64,000 nt of DNA. Source: Sporolactobacillus sp. THM7-4 (GTDB lineage Bacteria > Bacillota > Bacilli > Bacillales > Sporolactobacillaceae). A program made the translations under genes and the position numbers. Shown here piece after piece: positions 25,919-34,873 of the stretch. Numbering within the stretch: position 1 is the first letter of the stretch; each line of letters starts with the position of its first letter. The notes beneath the pieces were generated by a model. That model searched no databases, was not told where the DNA came from, and saw only the letters and a program-made list of their open reading frames with translations. The stretch lies in the NCBI RefSeq assembly GCF_004153165.1, contig NZ_SEMD01000005.1, forward strand, positions 38,794 to 102,793, written 5' to 3'.

Positions 25919-25950
25919 CTAAATGTACAATGGTTAAAATAAATGTACAC
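25919..25950 (+). mobile_element. Possible IS21-family terminal remnant
   Basis: AAATGTACA is repeated at 25921 and 25941 (period 20) around TGGTTAAAAT. Tandem TGTACA-type repeats of this form are found at the ends of IS21-like elements. No transposase remains. Confidence 0.35.
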
Positions 25951-25955
25951 CAGAG

Positions 25956-25999
25956 CACGAGTGGAAGCTGGACTTATTTCCAGTTTTCCTCGTGTTTTT
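25956..25999 (+). terminator. Terminator hairpin
   Basis: CACGAG (25956-25961) through GGAA and CTGGA pairs with TCCAG, TTCC and CTCGTG (25989-25994), followed by five Ts. Confidence 0.65.
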
Positions 26000-26203
26000 G
26001 TTTCCAAAAAGGAGGAAAAAAGCCTGAGAAAAGGTATAGTTCTTCTTGGAAATAGCACCTTCGGTACATTAGCGAAAGTGAATCAAACGATTGATTAAAA
26101 ACCAAAAAATGCCTGATAAATCAACGATTTAAGGGAAAATACGCCCACTAGTATTTATTTCCGTTAAGCAGCCTGCCTTTCGGAGAAATTGAATAACCAG
26201 TCA

Positions 26204-26244
26204 TTGCACGCAGGAGGTCAGCGGTTCGATCCCGCCAGGCTCCA
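26204..26244 (+). pseudogene. tRNA-Ala(UGC) 3' fragment, likely attachment-site remnant
   Basis: From TTGCACGCAGG through the T-arm CAGCGGTTCGATCCCGC to AGGCTCCA, this matches the anticodon-to-acceptor half of a Bacillales tRNA-Ala(UGC). No 5' half (D-arm) precedes it, and the base after the acceptor stem is TAAA rather than CCA. It is followed by a strong terminator. 3' tRNA fragments of this kind are left by integrative elements that recombine at tRNA genes, and this one lies directly before a type I R-M locus. Confidence 0.8.
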
Positions 26245-26261
26245 TAAACATACTTAAGAAG

Positions 26262-26305
26262 CCGTGAGATTTTTGCAGGAGAAGCAAAAGTCCCGCGGTT
26301 TTTTT
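26262..26305 (+). terminator. Terminator carried with the tRNA fragment
   Basis: A 15-bp stem (26262-26276 with 26284-26298, three wobble pairs) followed by seven Ts, just after the tRNA-Ala fragment. Confidence 0.85.
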
Positions 26306-26390
26306 GTTGGTGTGCAAAAATGGTTCTGCTATGCCTGTCATCAAATTTTTCTACTGTAAATATGTAATTTTTAAAAATTAAATTTTATTG

Positions 26391-26419
26391 TTGTAAAACA
26401 CAATTTTAAGTGATATATT
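26391..26419 (+). promoter_or_regulatory. Promoter for the type I R-M operon
   Basis: TTGTAA (26391-26396), a 17-bp spacer, TATATT (26414-26419), 40 bp before the first gene. Confidence 0.5.
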
Positions 26420-26459
26420 TAGATCATCAAATATGTAGTTTTAGAAAGGCACGATATTT

Positions 26460-27038
26460 ATGAGAAGATTGGGTGAGATAGTTGATTTTGTCAGTGGTTC
26501 ACCACAGTTTCGAATAACTGAAAGCTTCGATAAACAAGCCCCTCTCTATAACTTTTATAGCCAGATTGATTTATCGGATGATCTGGTTGGAATGGTTTCG
26601 CTAGATAACGAGAACAAACAAATACGTACATCTGATAAAGTAAACACGCTGTGTGCTCAGGATGTTGTATTCAGTCTAACATCAGGCACCGCTTCTATGG
26701 TAAGAGAAGTTCACAAAAATTATCTTTATACTCAAAATTATGTGAAGCTCGATCCAAGAAATAACATTGACTCGAAATACCTGGTTTATCTGCTCAATGA
26801 AGATAAGACAATCCGAAAACAATTGATGAGGGGATTACAAGGTTCACAAGTCATGAAATATACGTTGAAGCAGCTTAAAGACCTTGAAATTCCAAAACCA
26901 CCATCATTCGAAAAACAAAAAAAAATCGGAGACGTCTATTTTAAACAGTTACGTTTGCAGGCACTGCGAAATCGCGTGGCACAATCTGAGACGGCTATTC
27001 TATTCAAACGATTAGAGGCGGTGGCCACAAGTGAATGA
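26460..27038 (+). CDS. Half-length type I R-M specificity (HsdS-like) protein
   Basis: A 192-residue protein resembling one target-recognition domain plus one conserved helix of HsdS. The N-terminus (RRLGEIVDFVSGSPQFRI) and the C-terminal PKPPSFEKQKKIGDVYFKQLRLQALR helix match HsdS boundaries. A full HsdS has two such units, so this is half size. It could act as a dimer, modulate specificity, or be a domain donor for the full-length hsdS 3 kb downstream. ATG behind AAAGG. The stop overlaps the hsdR start by eight bases. Confidence 0.8.
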   Translation: MRRLGEIVDFVSGSPQFRITESFDKQAPLYNFYSQIDLSDDLVGMVSLDNENKQIRTSDKVNTLCAQDVVFSLTSGTASMVREVHKNYLYTQNYVKLDPRNNIDSKYLVYLLNEDKTIRKQLMRGLQGSQVMKYTLKQLKDLEIPKPPSFEKQKKIGDVYFKQLRLQALRNRVAQSETAILFKRLEAVATSE

Positions 27039-30000
27039 AAACCGATTTGAAACGGAGCTTATTCAATATATTACCAGTGGGACCATTACAAAACCTGAGC
27101 ACCTGGAAGGAATCGGTGATCTCATCATCGAAAATCCAGGGGATTATGTGGTCAAAACGAAACTATGGAAATATGAACCACAAATCAAAACGACAGAGCA
27201 ACTTTGGACTAATTTTAAAGCGATTCTTGAACAGCATAATCAAAACACGCTTGATCACCCGTTAAGCACTGTTGAATTTAATCAGGTAAAGAAAATTATC
27301 TCTGACATTCGAACGCCTTATCAGGCAGGGCAATTTTTATACGGGTTAAACGGTGTATCGCAAATTGAGATTGATTTAGATGATGGTCGACATGTCTTCT
27401 TAACAGTATTCGACCAGAAACAGATTGGAGCAGGTGATACGGTATATCAAGTGGTCAACCAAATTGAACGACCGGCGATCATTACTGGTAAGCAAAATCG
27501 TCGTTTCGATACGACACTCCTTATCAACGGTTTGCCGATTATTCAAATTGAAGAAAAGCGTGATACGCATGACGTGAATGAAGCGCTGAATCAAATGCAT
27601 CAATATATTGATGAAAATCAATACAGTGATATCTTTTCGACTTTGCAGATTTTAGTGGCGATGACGCCAAATAATGTCAAGTATATGGCAAATACAACAG
27701 CTGATAAATTCAATAAAGATTTTGCATTCAACTGGCAACGTAAAAGTGACAATACCATCGTACGAAATTGGAGAGAGTTTGCCGACTCAATGCTTAGTAT
27801 CCCAATGGCACATCAAATGGCGACGAACTATATGATTTTGGATGGGACGAAAAATAAGCAGATGCTTAAAGTCATGCGTCCTTACCAGGTATATGCTACG
27901 CAAAATGTTATTGAAAAACTGAAGCACGTTGATTTTGAACTGGGAATGAACAAGGTCGGTTACATATGGCACACAACGGGTTCCGGTAAAACCATCACAA
28001 GTTTCAAAACCGCATGGCTTGCCAGTCGCATGCCTAAAGTGGATAAAGTCGTTTTTGTTGTTGACCGAATCGCCTTGACGAAACAAACAAATGAAAACTA
28101 TCAGGCGTATGATCCGGACAGCACAGAAGATGCAGTTGGTAGTGTTCAAAACACGAATAACACCAGTGATTTAAACCGTAAACTCAAGAGCAAAGACAAT
28201 AACATCATTGTGACAAGTGTTCAAAAGCTAGATACTTTAGTCAAAAGGAAATCTTTCAAGGCACCGGATAAAAATATTGTTTTTATTGTCGATGAGGCGC
28301 ACCGATCTACTGGTGGCGAAAGCTTCGCGACGATTCAAAAAACGTTCAAAAAGTCAGCATGGGTAGGTTATACCGGAACACCAATGTTTGATGAAACGAC
28401 GACCGGACTTCGTACAGAAGATATTTTCGGACCACTTCTTCATGCTTATACGATTCGTGAAGCCATTGCTGATCGAAACGTTCTGGGTTTCAAGGTTGAT
28501 TTTGAAACGACGATCGACGAAAAACAGATGAAGAGTCAATACTTGCCGAAATTCTATCATGAGCGTTATCCCAATTGGACAGATGAGCAAATTAAAGACA
28601 AGATTAAGAATTTGTCTCAAGAAGATATGGATGATGCAGTTGAACCAAGCTTCTATGATGAAAATCCGGATCATATCAGATTGGTTGTCGAAGATATTTT
28701 CAAGAATTGGCGTAATCGTTCAAATGAAGGAAAATACAATGCCTTATTTACGACTCATGTCGGTGGTGGCAAAGCAAGTACGCCAATGGCGATGATGTAT
28801 TTCAATGAATTTCAACGAGTCAATGCTGAGAACAAGAAGAGCGGCGGACAGACGCTAAAAGTTGCCGTGACATTCAGCCAAAATGCTTCTAATAATGATC
28901 ATATGCTTGCAACCAATCAGGGCTTGTACGATGCCATTAAAGCTTATAATGAAGAATTCGGAACATCCTTTGGTATGGATGATGTTTCCGGGTATACGCA
29001 AGATGTAACAAGCCGTTTAAACAAAACGGCAACCGATAAGAATTATCTTGATCTTGTGATTGTTGTCGATCAGCTCTTAACGGGTTTTGATGCACCGGAA
29101 CTTAATACGCTTTATGTGGACAGAACACTTAAAGGAGCAGGACTTATTCAGGCCTACTCCAGAACAAACCGTATTGCCGACATGCAAGAAAAGCCGTGGG
29201 GACGAATTGTCAACTATAGATGGCCGGCACAAAACGAAAAATTGATGAACAATGCACTTGCCATTTATGCCAATAAGGATTCAGCAAATTTATCAGAAGA
29301 TGAGAAACGTCGCTCGAATGAAAAAGATGGTATTATTGCCAAGCCATTTGCAGATGTGTTTCATGAAGTGAAAAAGGTTGTGGGGAAGCTGGGCAATTTA
29401 ACCAGTGAATTTCAGCAACTGCCACCGTCTGAAAAACAAAAAGAGTACATGCTCGAATTGTTGCATGCATATAACGTCGGCATGGCGAAGCTAAAACAGT
29501 ACAATCCTGATGAGGTAGATGGTGAAAAAGTAGGATTCAATTATGACGACCCTGATGAATTGGTTGAAAAATTAGGAATGACTTCTGAACAGGAAATCAT
29601 GTTGACGACAGTTCTTACAAACGAGCTGAAGCAGCACATTTCTAAAGTAAAGAAAATTCCTGTGTATCAAATTGAACTAAGAATGACGCACGTCAAGGAT
29701 GTTAAAATTGATTATGATTATCTGACAGAACTTGTTGAACAACTATTGAACCAGGTTCATGAGGGACAGTCTGACGCAGCCCAGGAAACACAAGATAAAA
29801 TCAAGCAATTTGCGAATGGTTTGGATGATCGAAACTATGCAACTAAGATTATTAACGCCGCACTGGCAATTATTCAAGGCCATTTTCCACCAGCTGGGGC
29901 AGACTTCAAATATCCTGCGAGACTTTCTGACAGTGAGGAAATTATTCAACAAGCAAACACGATTAGTCTTGACCGTATGTTTTTAGATTTCCGTGTGAAG

Positions 30001-30237
30001 TGGGGCATAACGGATATTATTACGAGCAGCCAAATGCGTGAATTGTTCAGCCGCCATCGTTATGGTTTACAAGATTTGGATGATACAGGCCAAATACGAG
30101 ATATCATTGCTAAAGCAAGCAATGATTATAAGACAATGGCCCACGACGAAGACATTCAAAAACTTTCAAAAATCAAGTACCGCAATGGATTGCGCGATGC
30201 CATATATGAACAAGCTGATGAGCTAGTAAGAAACTAA
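27031..30237 (+). CDS. hsdR: Type I restriction enzyme R subunit
   Basis: A 1068-residue translocase-nuclease that cleaves DNA lacking the cognate methylation, working with HsdM and HsdS. The N-terminal nuclease shows the Glu174-x-Lys176 motif (IQIEEK) after a beta strand. SF2 helicase motifs follow: HTTGSGKT (Lys320), DEAHRS (Asp421), YTGTPM, and QAYSRTNR in the second RecA domain. A helical C-terminal region would contact HsdM. Length is normal. GTG start overlaps the upstream half-S gene, so this order (S', R, S, M) is not the usual R-M-S. Confidence 0.93.
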   Translation: MNENRFETELIQYITSGTITKPEHLEGIGDLIIENPGDYVVKTKLWKYEPQIKTTEQLWTNFKAILEQHNQNTLDHPLSTVEFNQVKKIISDIRTPYQAGQFLYGLNGVSQIEIDLDDGRHVFLTVFDQKQIGAGDTVYQVVNQIERPAIITGKQNRRFDTTLLINGLPIIQIEEKRDTHDVNEALNQMHQYIDENQYSDIFSTLQILVAMTPNNVKYMANTTADKFNKDFAFNWQRKSDNTIVRNWREFADSMLSIPMAHQMATNYMILDGTKNKQMLKVMRPYQVYATQNVIEKLKHVDFELGMNKVGYIWHTTGSGKTITSFKTAWLASRMPKVDKVVFVVDRIALTKQTNENYQAYDPDSTEDAVGSVQNTNNTSDLNRKLKSKDNNIIVTSVQKLDTLVKRKSFKAPDKNIVFIVDEAHRSTGGESFATIQKTFKKSAWVGYTGTPMFDETTTGLRTEDIFGPLLHAYTIREAIADRNVLGFKVDFETTIDEKQMKSQYLPKFYHERYPNWTDEQIKDKIKNLSQEDMDDAVEPSFYDENPDHIRLVVEDIFKNWRNRSNEGKYNALFTTHVGGGKASTPMAMMYFNEFQRVNAENKKSGGQTLKVAVTFSQNASNNDHMLATNQGLYDAIKAYNEEFGTSFGMDDVSGYTQDVTSRLNKTATDKNYLDLVIVVDQLLTGFDAPELNTLYVDRTLKGAGLIQAYSRTNRIADMQEKPWGRIVNYRWPAQNEKLMNNALAIYANKDSANLSEDEKRRSNEKDGIIAKPFADVFHEVKKVVGKLGNLTSEFQQLPPSEKQKEYMLELLHAYNVGMAKLKQYNPDEVDGEKVGFNYDDPDELVEKLGMTSEQEIMLTTVLTNELKQHISKVKKIPVYQIELRMTHVKDVKIDYDYLTELVEQLLNQVHEGQSDAAQETQDKIKQFANGLDDRNYATKIINAALAIIQGHFPPAGADFKYPARLSDSEEIIQQANTISLDRMFLDFRVKWGITDIITSSQMRELFSRHRYGLQDLDDTGQIRDIIAKASNDYKTMAHDEDIQKLSKIKYRNGLRDAIYEQADELVRN

Positions 30238-30305
30238 ATTTAGAGGATAAATAGAACTTTATACGTGATAAAAGAAAATCAAAGGATCTGCAGGTGAAAA
30301 CGATA

Positions 30306-31526
30306 ATGAGTGAAAATAAAACAAATGTACCCAAGATAAGGTTCCCAGGTTTCACTGATCCTTGGGAACAGCGTAAATGGGAAGATACTGTAGATATATC
30401 TACAAATATGGTGGATCCAGAGACGGGCAGTTATGATGAATTACCACATATCGGTCCAGGAAACATTGAGTCATTTACAGGGAAGATTTTAGATAATGTA
30501 CTGAGGGTTAAAGACAGCAATTTGATAAGTGGAAAATTTCATTTTTACAAAGGCGATATAATCTATGGAAAGATTAATCCGCAGCTGGGAAAGTATGCAA
30601 TTGCGCCATTTGAGGGGCTTGCCAGTGCTGATTCTTATATATTGAATACTAAGAACGGAGTGGTACAAAATTTCTTATATTCTGTACTCCAGACTAAGGA
30701 TTTTTATAAATATTCAGTATCTGTCTCGGCACGGACAGGAATACCCAAAATCAATCGTGATGAATTAAATGTATATACTTATAAAGCTCCAAAAACAGAG
30801 GAACAGACAAAAATAGGAAACTTTTTTGTAGAACTCGACCATCTCATCACCCTTCATCAGCGTGAGTTAACTCACTTGCAAGATGAGAAGAAAAGTCTGC
30901 TGCAAAAAATGTTTCCGAAAAAGGGTGAAAATGTTCCTGAAATCCGTTTTCCTGGATTTACTCACGCCTGGGAACAGCGAAAGGTAAATGATCTTGTAAC
31001 TCAAGTTATTCGCAAAGTTCCAAAACCTGATCATCCATATGAAAGAATTTCTGTCAGATCACATGCAAAAGGTACTTTTCATCAGAAGGTTGAAGACCCT
31101 AAAACTGTCGCTATGGATAAATTATTTGTGGTTAAAGAAAATGATTTAATTGTAAATATTACTTTTGCTTGGGAGCATGCAATCGCTATTGCAAATAAAT
31201 CAGATAATGGATTATTAGTGTCACATAGATTTCCTACCTATAGAGCAGATGGGAAATCTGATATTAATTTCCTTCATTATTTAGTTTCACGAGAAGAATT
31301 TAGAAGAAAATTAGAGTTCATATCTCCTGGAGGGGCTGGTCGAAATCGTGTAATGAATAAAAAAGATTTCCTTAAGCTAAAGGTTACTATCCCTTTGAAC
31401 ATTGAAGAACAACAGAAAATCGGAGCCTTCTTCAAGAATCTCGATCACCTCATCACCCTTCATCAGCGTAAGCTGGATCATTGCAAGAAGTTAAAGAAAG
31501 CTTTGTTGCAACAAATGTTTGTTTAA
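30306..31526 (+). CDS. hsdS: Type I restriction specificity subunit
   Basis: A 406-residue HsdS with two target-recognition domains in tandem. Each half begins with a near-identical block (VPKIRFPGFTDPWEQRK near 8, VPEIRFPGFTHAWEQRK near 216) and ends with LDHLITLHQR plus a helix (LLQKMF, LLQQMF), the normal inverted pseudo-symmetry. It sets the bipartite DNA sequence recognised by the methylase and restriction complex. ATG 30306 is preferred; GTG 30294 is in frame and also plausible. The strong repeats give homologous tracts for recombination between alleles. Confidence 0.9.
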   Translation: MSENKTNVPKIRFPGFTDPWEQRKWEDTVDISTNMVDPETGSYDELPHIGPGNIESFTGKILDNVLRVKDSNLISGKFHFYKGDIIYGKINPQLGKYAIAPFEGLASADSYILNTKNGVVQNFLYSVLQTKDFYKYSVSVSARTGIPKINRDELNVYTYKAPKTEEQTKIGNFFVELDHLITLHQRELTHLQDEKKSLLQKMFPKKGENVPEIRFPGFTHAWEQRKVNDLVTQVIRKVPKPDHPYERISVRSHAKGTFHQKVEDPKTVAMDKLFVVKENDLIVNITFAWEHAIAIANKSDNGLLVSHRFPTYRADGKSDINFLHYLVSREEFRRKLEFISPGGAGRNRVMNKKDFLKLKVTIPLNIEEQQKIGAFFKNLDHLITLHQRKLDHCKKLKKALLQQMFV

Positions 31527-31552
31527 ATTCAAAATCAAAAGGAGATCAAAAC

Positions 31553-33151
31553 ATGAGTAACAAATTACAAAGCATTAACAGCCGGCTCTGGGCGATGGCA
31601 AACGAACTGCGTGGAAATATGGACGCATCAGAGTACAAAAACTACATCCTGGCATTTATGTTCTATCGTTATTTGTCAGAACATCAGGAGCAATACCTGG
31701 TAGATTATAATGTGATTGATGTGGCAAACGGTCAATCCATTAATGACGCCTATAAAGAACAGGCCGCAGGAGATGACCTGGCTGACTATTTAGAAGATAT
31801 TTCATCAAGTTTAGGCTATGCGATTGCACCGGACGATACCTGGGCATCGCTGATCAATAAAATCAATAACAGCCAGGTGATCCCAAGCGATTATCAGACT
31901 ATTTTTGATAACTTCAATAAAAATGCCGGACTGAATAAAGAGGCGGTACAGGACTTCCATGGTGTATTCAACGATATTAACCTGGGAGACTCCCGCCTTG
32001 GCAGCTCGACAAATGAGCGTGCCAAATCGCTTAACCGTATCGTCAAATTGATTAACGGGATTGCCTATAAAGGTGAAGACGGAGAAGATATTCTCGGTGC
32101 GATTTATGAATATCTAATTGGTCAATTCGCCGCAAGTGCGGGTAAAAAAGGCGGAGAATTTTATACGCCTCATGAGGTCAGCAAGGTTCTGGCCAAAATA
32201 GTCACGGATGGCGTAGAAGAATCCGACCGTACTTTCTCTGTATATGATCCGACTTGTGGCTCGGGTTCTCTGCTCTTGACCGTTCAGGGTGAGCTGCCGG
32301 GAGGAAATAAACCGGGCGCGATTAAATTCTACGGTCAGGAGAAAAATACGACAACGTACAACCTGGCACGCATGAATTTGATGATGCACGGTGTTTCTTT
32401 TAACAATATGACGTTAAATAATGCAGATACGCTGGAAAGTGATTGGCCGGACGGACCGGATGCAAAGGGCATCGACCATCCACGCAGTTTTGATGCGGTG
32501 GTTGCCAACCCACCCTATTCTGCACACTGGGACAATAGCGAAACGAAGCTGAAGGATCCACGTTTCAGTGAATACGGAAAGCTCGCTCCAAAAACCAAAG
32601 CAGACTATGCTTTCGTATTGCACAGCCTTTACCACTTGAACGATACGGGAACAATGGCGATTGTGTTGCCACATGGTGTGCTGTTCCGCGGGGCTGCTGA
32701 AGGACGCATTCGCCGGACAATCATTGAAAAGAATTATCTTGATACCGTGATTGGCTTACCTGCGAATCTATTCTATGGCGTTTCCATTCCAACAACGATT
32801 CTGGTATTCAAGAAAAATCGTAAAACGAAAGATATTTTATTTATTGACGCAAGTAAGGAGTTTGAAAAAGGTAAAAATCAAAACAAACTTACGGGCGAGC
32901 ATATCGACAAAATTATTGAAACGTACCAAAATCGTGCAGACGTCGATAAATATGCTCATGTTGCATCGCTTGATGAAATCAAAGAAAATGACTTTAACTT
33001 GAATATCCCTCGTTATGTGGACACTTTTGAAGAAGAACCGCCAATTAATCTTGATGAAGTGATTAGACAATTGGAACAAGATAAAAAGGAAATTGCCGAA
33101 CTTGAGTCTGCAATTAACGAACAGTTGAAGATTTTAGGTGTAAACGTTTGA
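31553..33151 (+). CDS. hsdM: Type I restriction-modification methyltransferase subunit
   Basis: A 532-residue N6-adenine methyltransferase. N-terminal HsdM helical domain (LWAMANELRGNMDASEYKN), SAM-binding motif I DPTCGSGSL (Asp232) and catalytic motif IV NPPY (Asn319). ATG 31553 follows AAGGAGA; the longer frame from 31481 overlaps hsdS and is not the start. It methylates the HsdS target and forms the core of the restriction complex. The operon ends with gene debris downstream. Confidence 0.94.
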   Translation: MSNKLQSINSRLWAMANELRGNMDASEYKNYILAFMFYRYLSEHQEQYLVDYNVIDVANGQSINDAYKEQAAGDDLADYLEDISSSLGYAIAPDDTWASLINKINNSQVIPSDYQTIFDNFNKNAGLNKEAVQDFHGVFNDINLGDSRLGSSTNERAKSLNRIVKLINGIAYKGEDGEDILGAIYEYLIGQFAASAGKKGGEFYTPHEVSKVLAKIVTDGVEESDRTFSVYDPTCGSGSLLLTVQGELPGGNKPGAIKFYGQEKNTTTYNLARMNLMMHGVSFNNMTLNNADTLESDWPDGPDAKGIDHPRSFDAVVANPPYSAHWDNSETKLKDPRFSEYGKLAPKTKADYAFVLHSLYHLNDTGTMAIVLPHGVLFRGAAEGRIRRTIIEKNYLDTVIGLPANLFYGVSIPTTILVFKKNRKTKDILFIDASKEFEKGKNQNKLTGEHIDKIIETYQNRADVDKYAHVASLDEIKENDFNLNIPRYVDTFEEEPPINLDEVIRQLEQDKKEIAELESAINEQLKILGVNV

Positions 33152-33240
33152 ATGGAGTGGGAAAGTGGCAGAGCTACTTTCCCGCTTTCGCTATAGAACA
33201 GCAAGTGATTGGTCCGGTAGCAAATGATTCGACTTAGCCT

Positions 33241-33363
33241 GTGATCGATAATTATCTGGGCGGTGTTTATACAAAAGAAGAGGCGGTTAAGAGGCTGATA
33301 CCGCAAAACTTAATTGACCAGTATGCCTTTTTAACGGCTGACGCTTTAAAGATTGACGTTTGA
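33241..33363 (+). pseudogene. Fragment of a small unknown ORF, C-terminal part
   Basis: Forty residues starting at GTG, with a stop codon immediately upstream and no clear RBS. It reads GGVYTKEEAVKRLIPQNLID near its start and looks like the C-terminal end of a small accessory protein. It is followed 14 bp later by the next short ORF, as in small linked-gene cassettes. Not identified. Confidence 0.35.
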
Positions 33364-33377
33364 AGGGAGTGCGTTGT

Positions 33378-33518
33378 ATGACGAAAGTGAATGCCAGAAC
33401 GATAGATTTTTTTGACAGATATGTCACCCGGATGATTAAGGAAAAATATGGATCTGAAGAAATGGATGCAATCAGAGGTTTTATTGGGTCAGAGACTTAT
33501 CGAATGTTCCGGTTGTAG
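33378..33518 (+). pseudogene. Truncated DUF3791-like small ORF
   Basis: ATG behind AGGGAG, 46 residues (start MTKVNARTIDFFDRYV, then [17 protein letters not shown]). The pattern suggests the N-terminal part of a DUF3791-type small protein. Reading is cut where an acetyltransferase fragment begins in another frame, so a deletion joined two genes here. Assignment is tentative. Confidence 0.4.
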
Positions 33519-33691
33519 CGGACGAAAATGTGTGGATTGGGTCAAACGCAACAATAGTACCTGGTGTGACAATTGGCGACAATTCTGTTGTTGCGGCAGG
33601 AGCAGTAGTCACTAAGGATGTCCAGGAAAACACTGTTGTTGCAGGAGTGCCAGCAAAAGTTGTAAAAGAAATTAATAATAATTTAGAGTAA
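33509..33691 (+). pseudogene. 3' fragment of a maltose/galactoside O-acetyltransferase (hexapeptide repeat)
   Basis: Sixty residues of left-handed beta-helix sequence ([17 protein letters not shown], then [10 protein letters not shown] and [13 protein letters not shown]) matching the C-terminus of Maa/LacA-type acetyltransferases. There is no start, and its 5' end is fused out of frame to the ORF before it. Clear deletion debris at the right side of the R-M island. Confidence 0.8.
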
Positions 33692-33785
33692 ATGCAAGGA
33701 ATCAGGGAAGAGCAGCAGATGGACCATGTAATCAATCTCTTTTCAATCGTTTTTCATGATTAGCGGCAATCCACCAATAAGTCCG

Positions 33786-33905
33786 ATCAAGACACGGAAG
33801 CGCGAGACGCCTGCGGGAGTGCAGGCCAAAGGAGACCCCGCAGATATCAGCATGTCTGAGGAGGCTCCTGGACTGCCCGCGGCAAGCGAGCAGCTGAAGT
33901 GTCGC
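33786..33905 (-). repeat. Dispersed GC-rich intergenic repeat, copy B (inverted)
   Basis: The reverse complement aligns with 20995-21110: CTCGCTTGCCGCGGGC, GAGCCTCCTC, GCGGGGTCTCCTTTGGC and CCCGCAGGCGTCTCGCGC are shared with small changes. Confidence 0.7.
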
Positions 33906-33955
33906 ACAGGCATAGAATTGATGGTTCAAAGCCTCATCTGGAGTAAAAGTAAAAG

Positions 33956-33976
33956 ACCAGGCGCAGCCTGGTTTTT
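33956..33976 (+). terminator. Short perfect terminator hairpin
   Basis: ACCAGGC-GCA-GCCTGGT followed by Ts. Confidence 0.8.
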
Positions 33977-34066
33977 CTAACTATGGAGAATTTTCTCTTT
34001 TGCCTGTGCCACACGTTTGTGAAAAGGTTTATCCATACTTTATCTTATTCTTTCGCTTTTTTAAAC

Positions 34067-34101
34067 AAAAACCGATCCCTCTTTTAGAAAGACCGGTTTT
34101 C
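34067..34101 (-). terminator. Terminator for the NAD(P)H-binding gene
   Basis: On the minus strand AAACCGGTC pairs with GATCGGTTT with one mismatch, followed by Ts; it lies just beyond the 34128 stop and may work in both directions. Confidence 0.6.
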
Positions 34102-34127
34102 TATATTTATCCTTTAAAAAATGCAGG

Positions 34128-34769
34128 TTATTCGGCTTCGCCAACAACGGAGAAACGTTTATTTTGATGTTGGGGGCGTTCAATTTCATCGAGTATTGCA
34201 ATGGCATAATCTGCATAACTGATATAGCTTTCCCCTTTTGAGTTCAGCGTAAGCACATCTCCACCTATTTTATATGAACCGGTTCTTTTTCCTGCAGGAT
34301 CAAAGAATGCGGCAGGACTGACAAATGTCCATTGAATCCCTTCGGATTGTTGAAGATCTTCCAGGTTGTGTCCCTGATTTTGCGCAGTTGGTAAATATTC
34401 AGCAGGAAAGTCAGGTGTGTCCATCACACGGACTGTTTTCGACTCATCAACAAACAGGCTTCCTGCTCCACCCACAACGACCAATCGGGTATTTGGAGCC
34501 TCTTTTAATGCTTTGATTAGAACTCGTCCGGCTTCAACATGCTGGTGTTCTTCTCCTGGAGCCGAATTAAACGCATTTACGACAACATCGTAAGGTTTAA
34601 GATCTGCTGAGGTAATGTCGAACACATTTTTTTCAACAATCGTAACCTGATCGTTTTGGACTTTTGAAGCATCCCTGACAATGGCAGTGACATCATGCCC
34701 TCTGTCAATTGCTTCTTTTAAAATCAGGCTGCCGGCTTTACCACTCGCACCAATAATTCCGATTTTCAT
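34128..34769 (-). CDS. ywnB: YwnB-like NAD(P)H-binding oxidoreductase
   Basis: A 213-residue atypical short-chain dehydrogenase/NmrA-type protein with the Rossmann loop GIIGASGKAGS at the N-terminus and RLVVVGGAGSLFV near 97. It lacks a clear Tyr-x3-Lys active site, as usual for this group. Divergent from an Rrf2-family gene, as in the Bacillus ywnA/ywnB pair. Its promoter (TTGACA-17-TACAAT) is overlaid by a 19-bp palindrome of the same type as the one before the regulator gene, so it is probably repressed by that regulator. Role in thiol or electrophile stress is inferred. Confidence 0.82.
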   Translation of the reverse strand: MKIGIIGASGKAGSLILKEAIDRGHDVTAIVRDASKVQNDQVTIVEKNVFDITSADLKPYDVVVNAFNSAPGEEHQHVEAGRVLIKALKEAPNTRLVVVGGAGSLFVDESKTVRVMDTPDFPAEYLPTAQNQGHNLEDLQQSEGIQWTFVSPAAFFDPAGKRTGSYKIGGDVLTLNSKGESYISYADYAIAILDEIERPQHQNKRFSVVGEAE

Positions 34770-34810
34770 ATTGAATTCCTCCTTCAGTATCTGTAATCAG
34801 TTCCATTACA

Positions 34811-34846
34811 TGTAACAATTGTAGTTACACAAAAGTCGGATGTCAA
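34811..34846 (-). promoter_or_regulatory. ywnB-like promoter with Rrf2-type operator 1
   Basis: Minus strand TTGACA (34846-34841), 17-bp spacer, TACAAT (34823-34818). The operator TGTAAC-N7-GTTACA (34811-34829) covers the -10. Confidence 0.75.
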
Positions 34847-34873
34847 CTTATTTATTTTCTATTAACGGTATAG

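Noticed and set aside
26035-26098. Short peptide-like frame behind GGAGG before the tRNA fragment
   Set aside because: The best start would be CTG and the product is about 22 residues; nothing supports translation.
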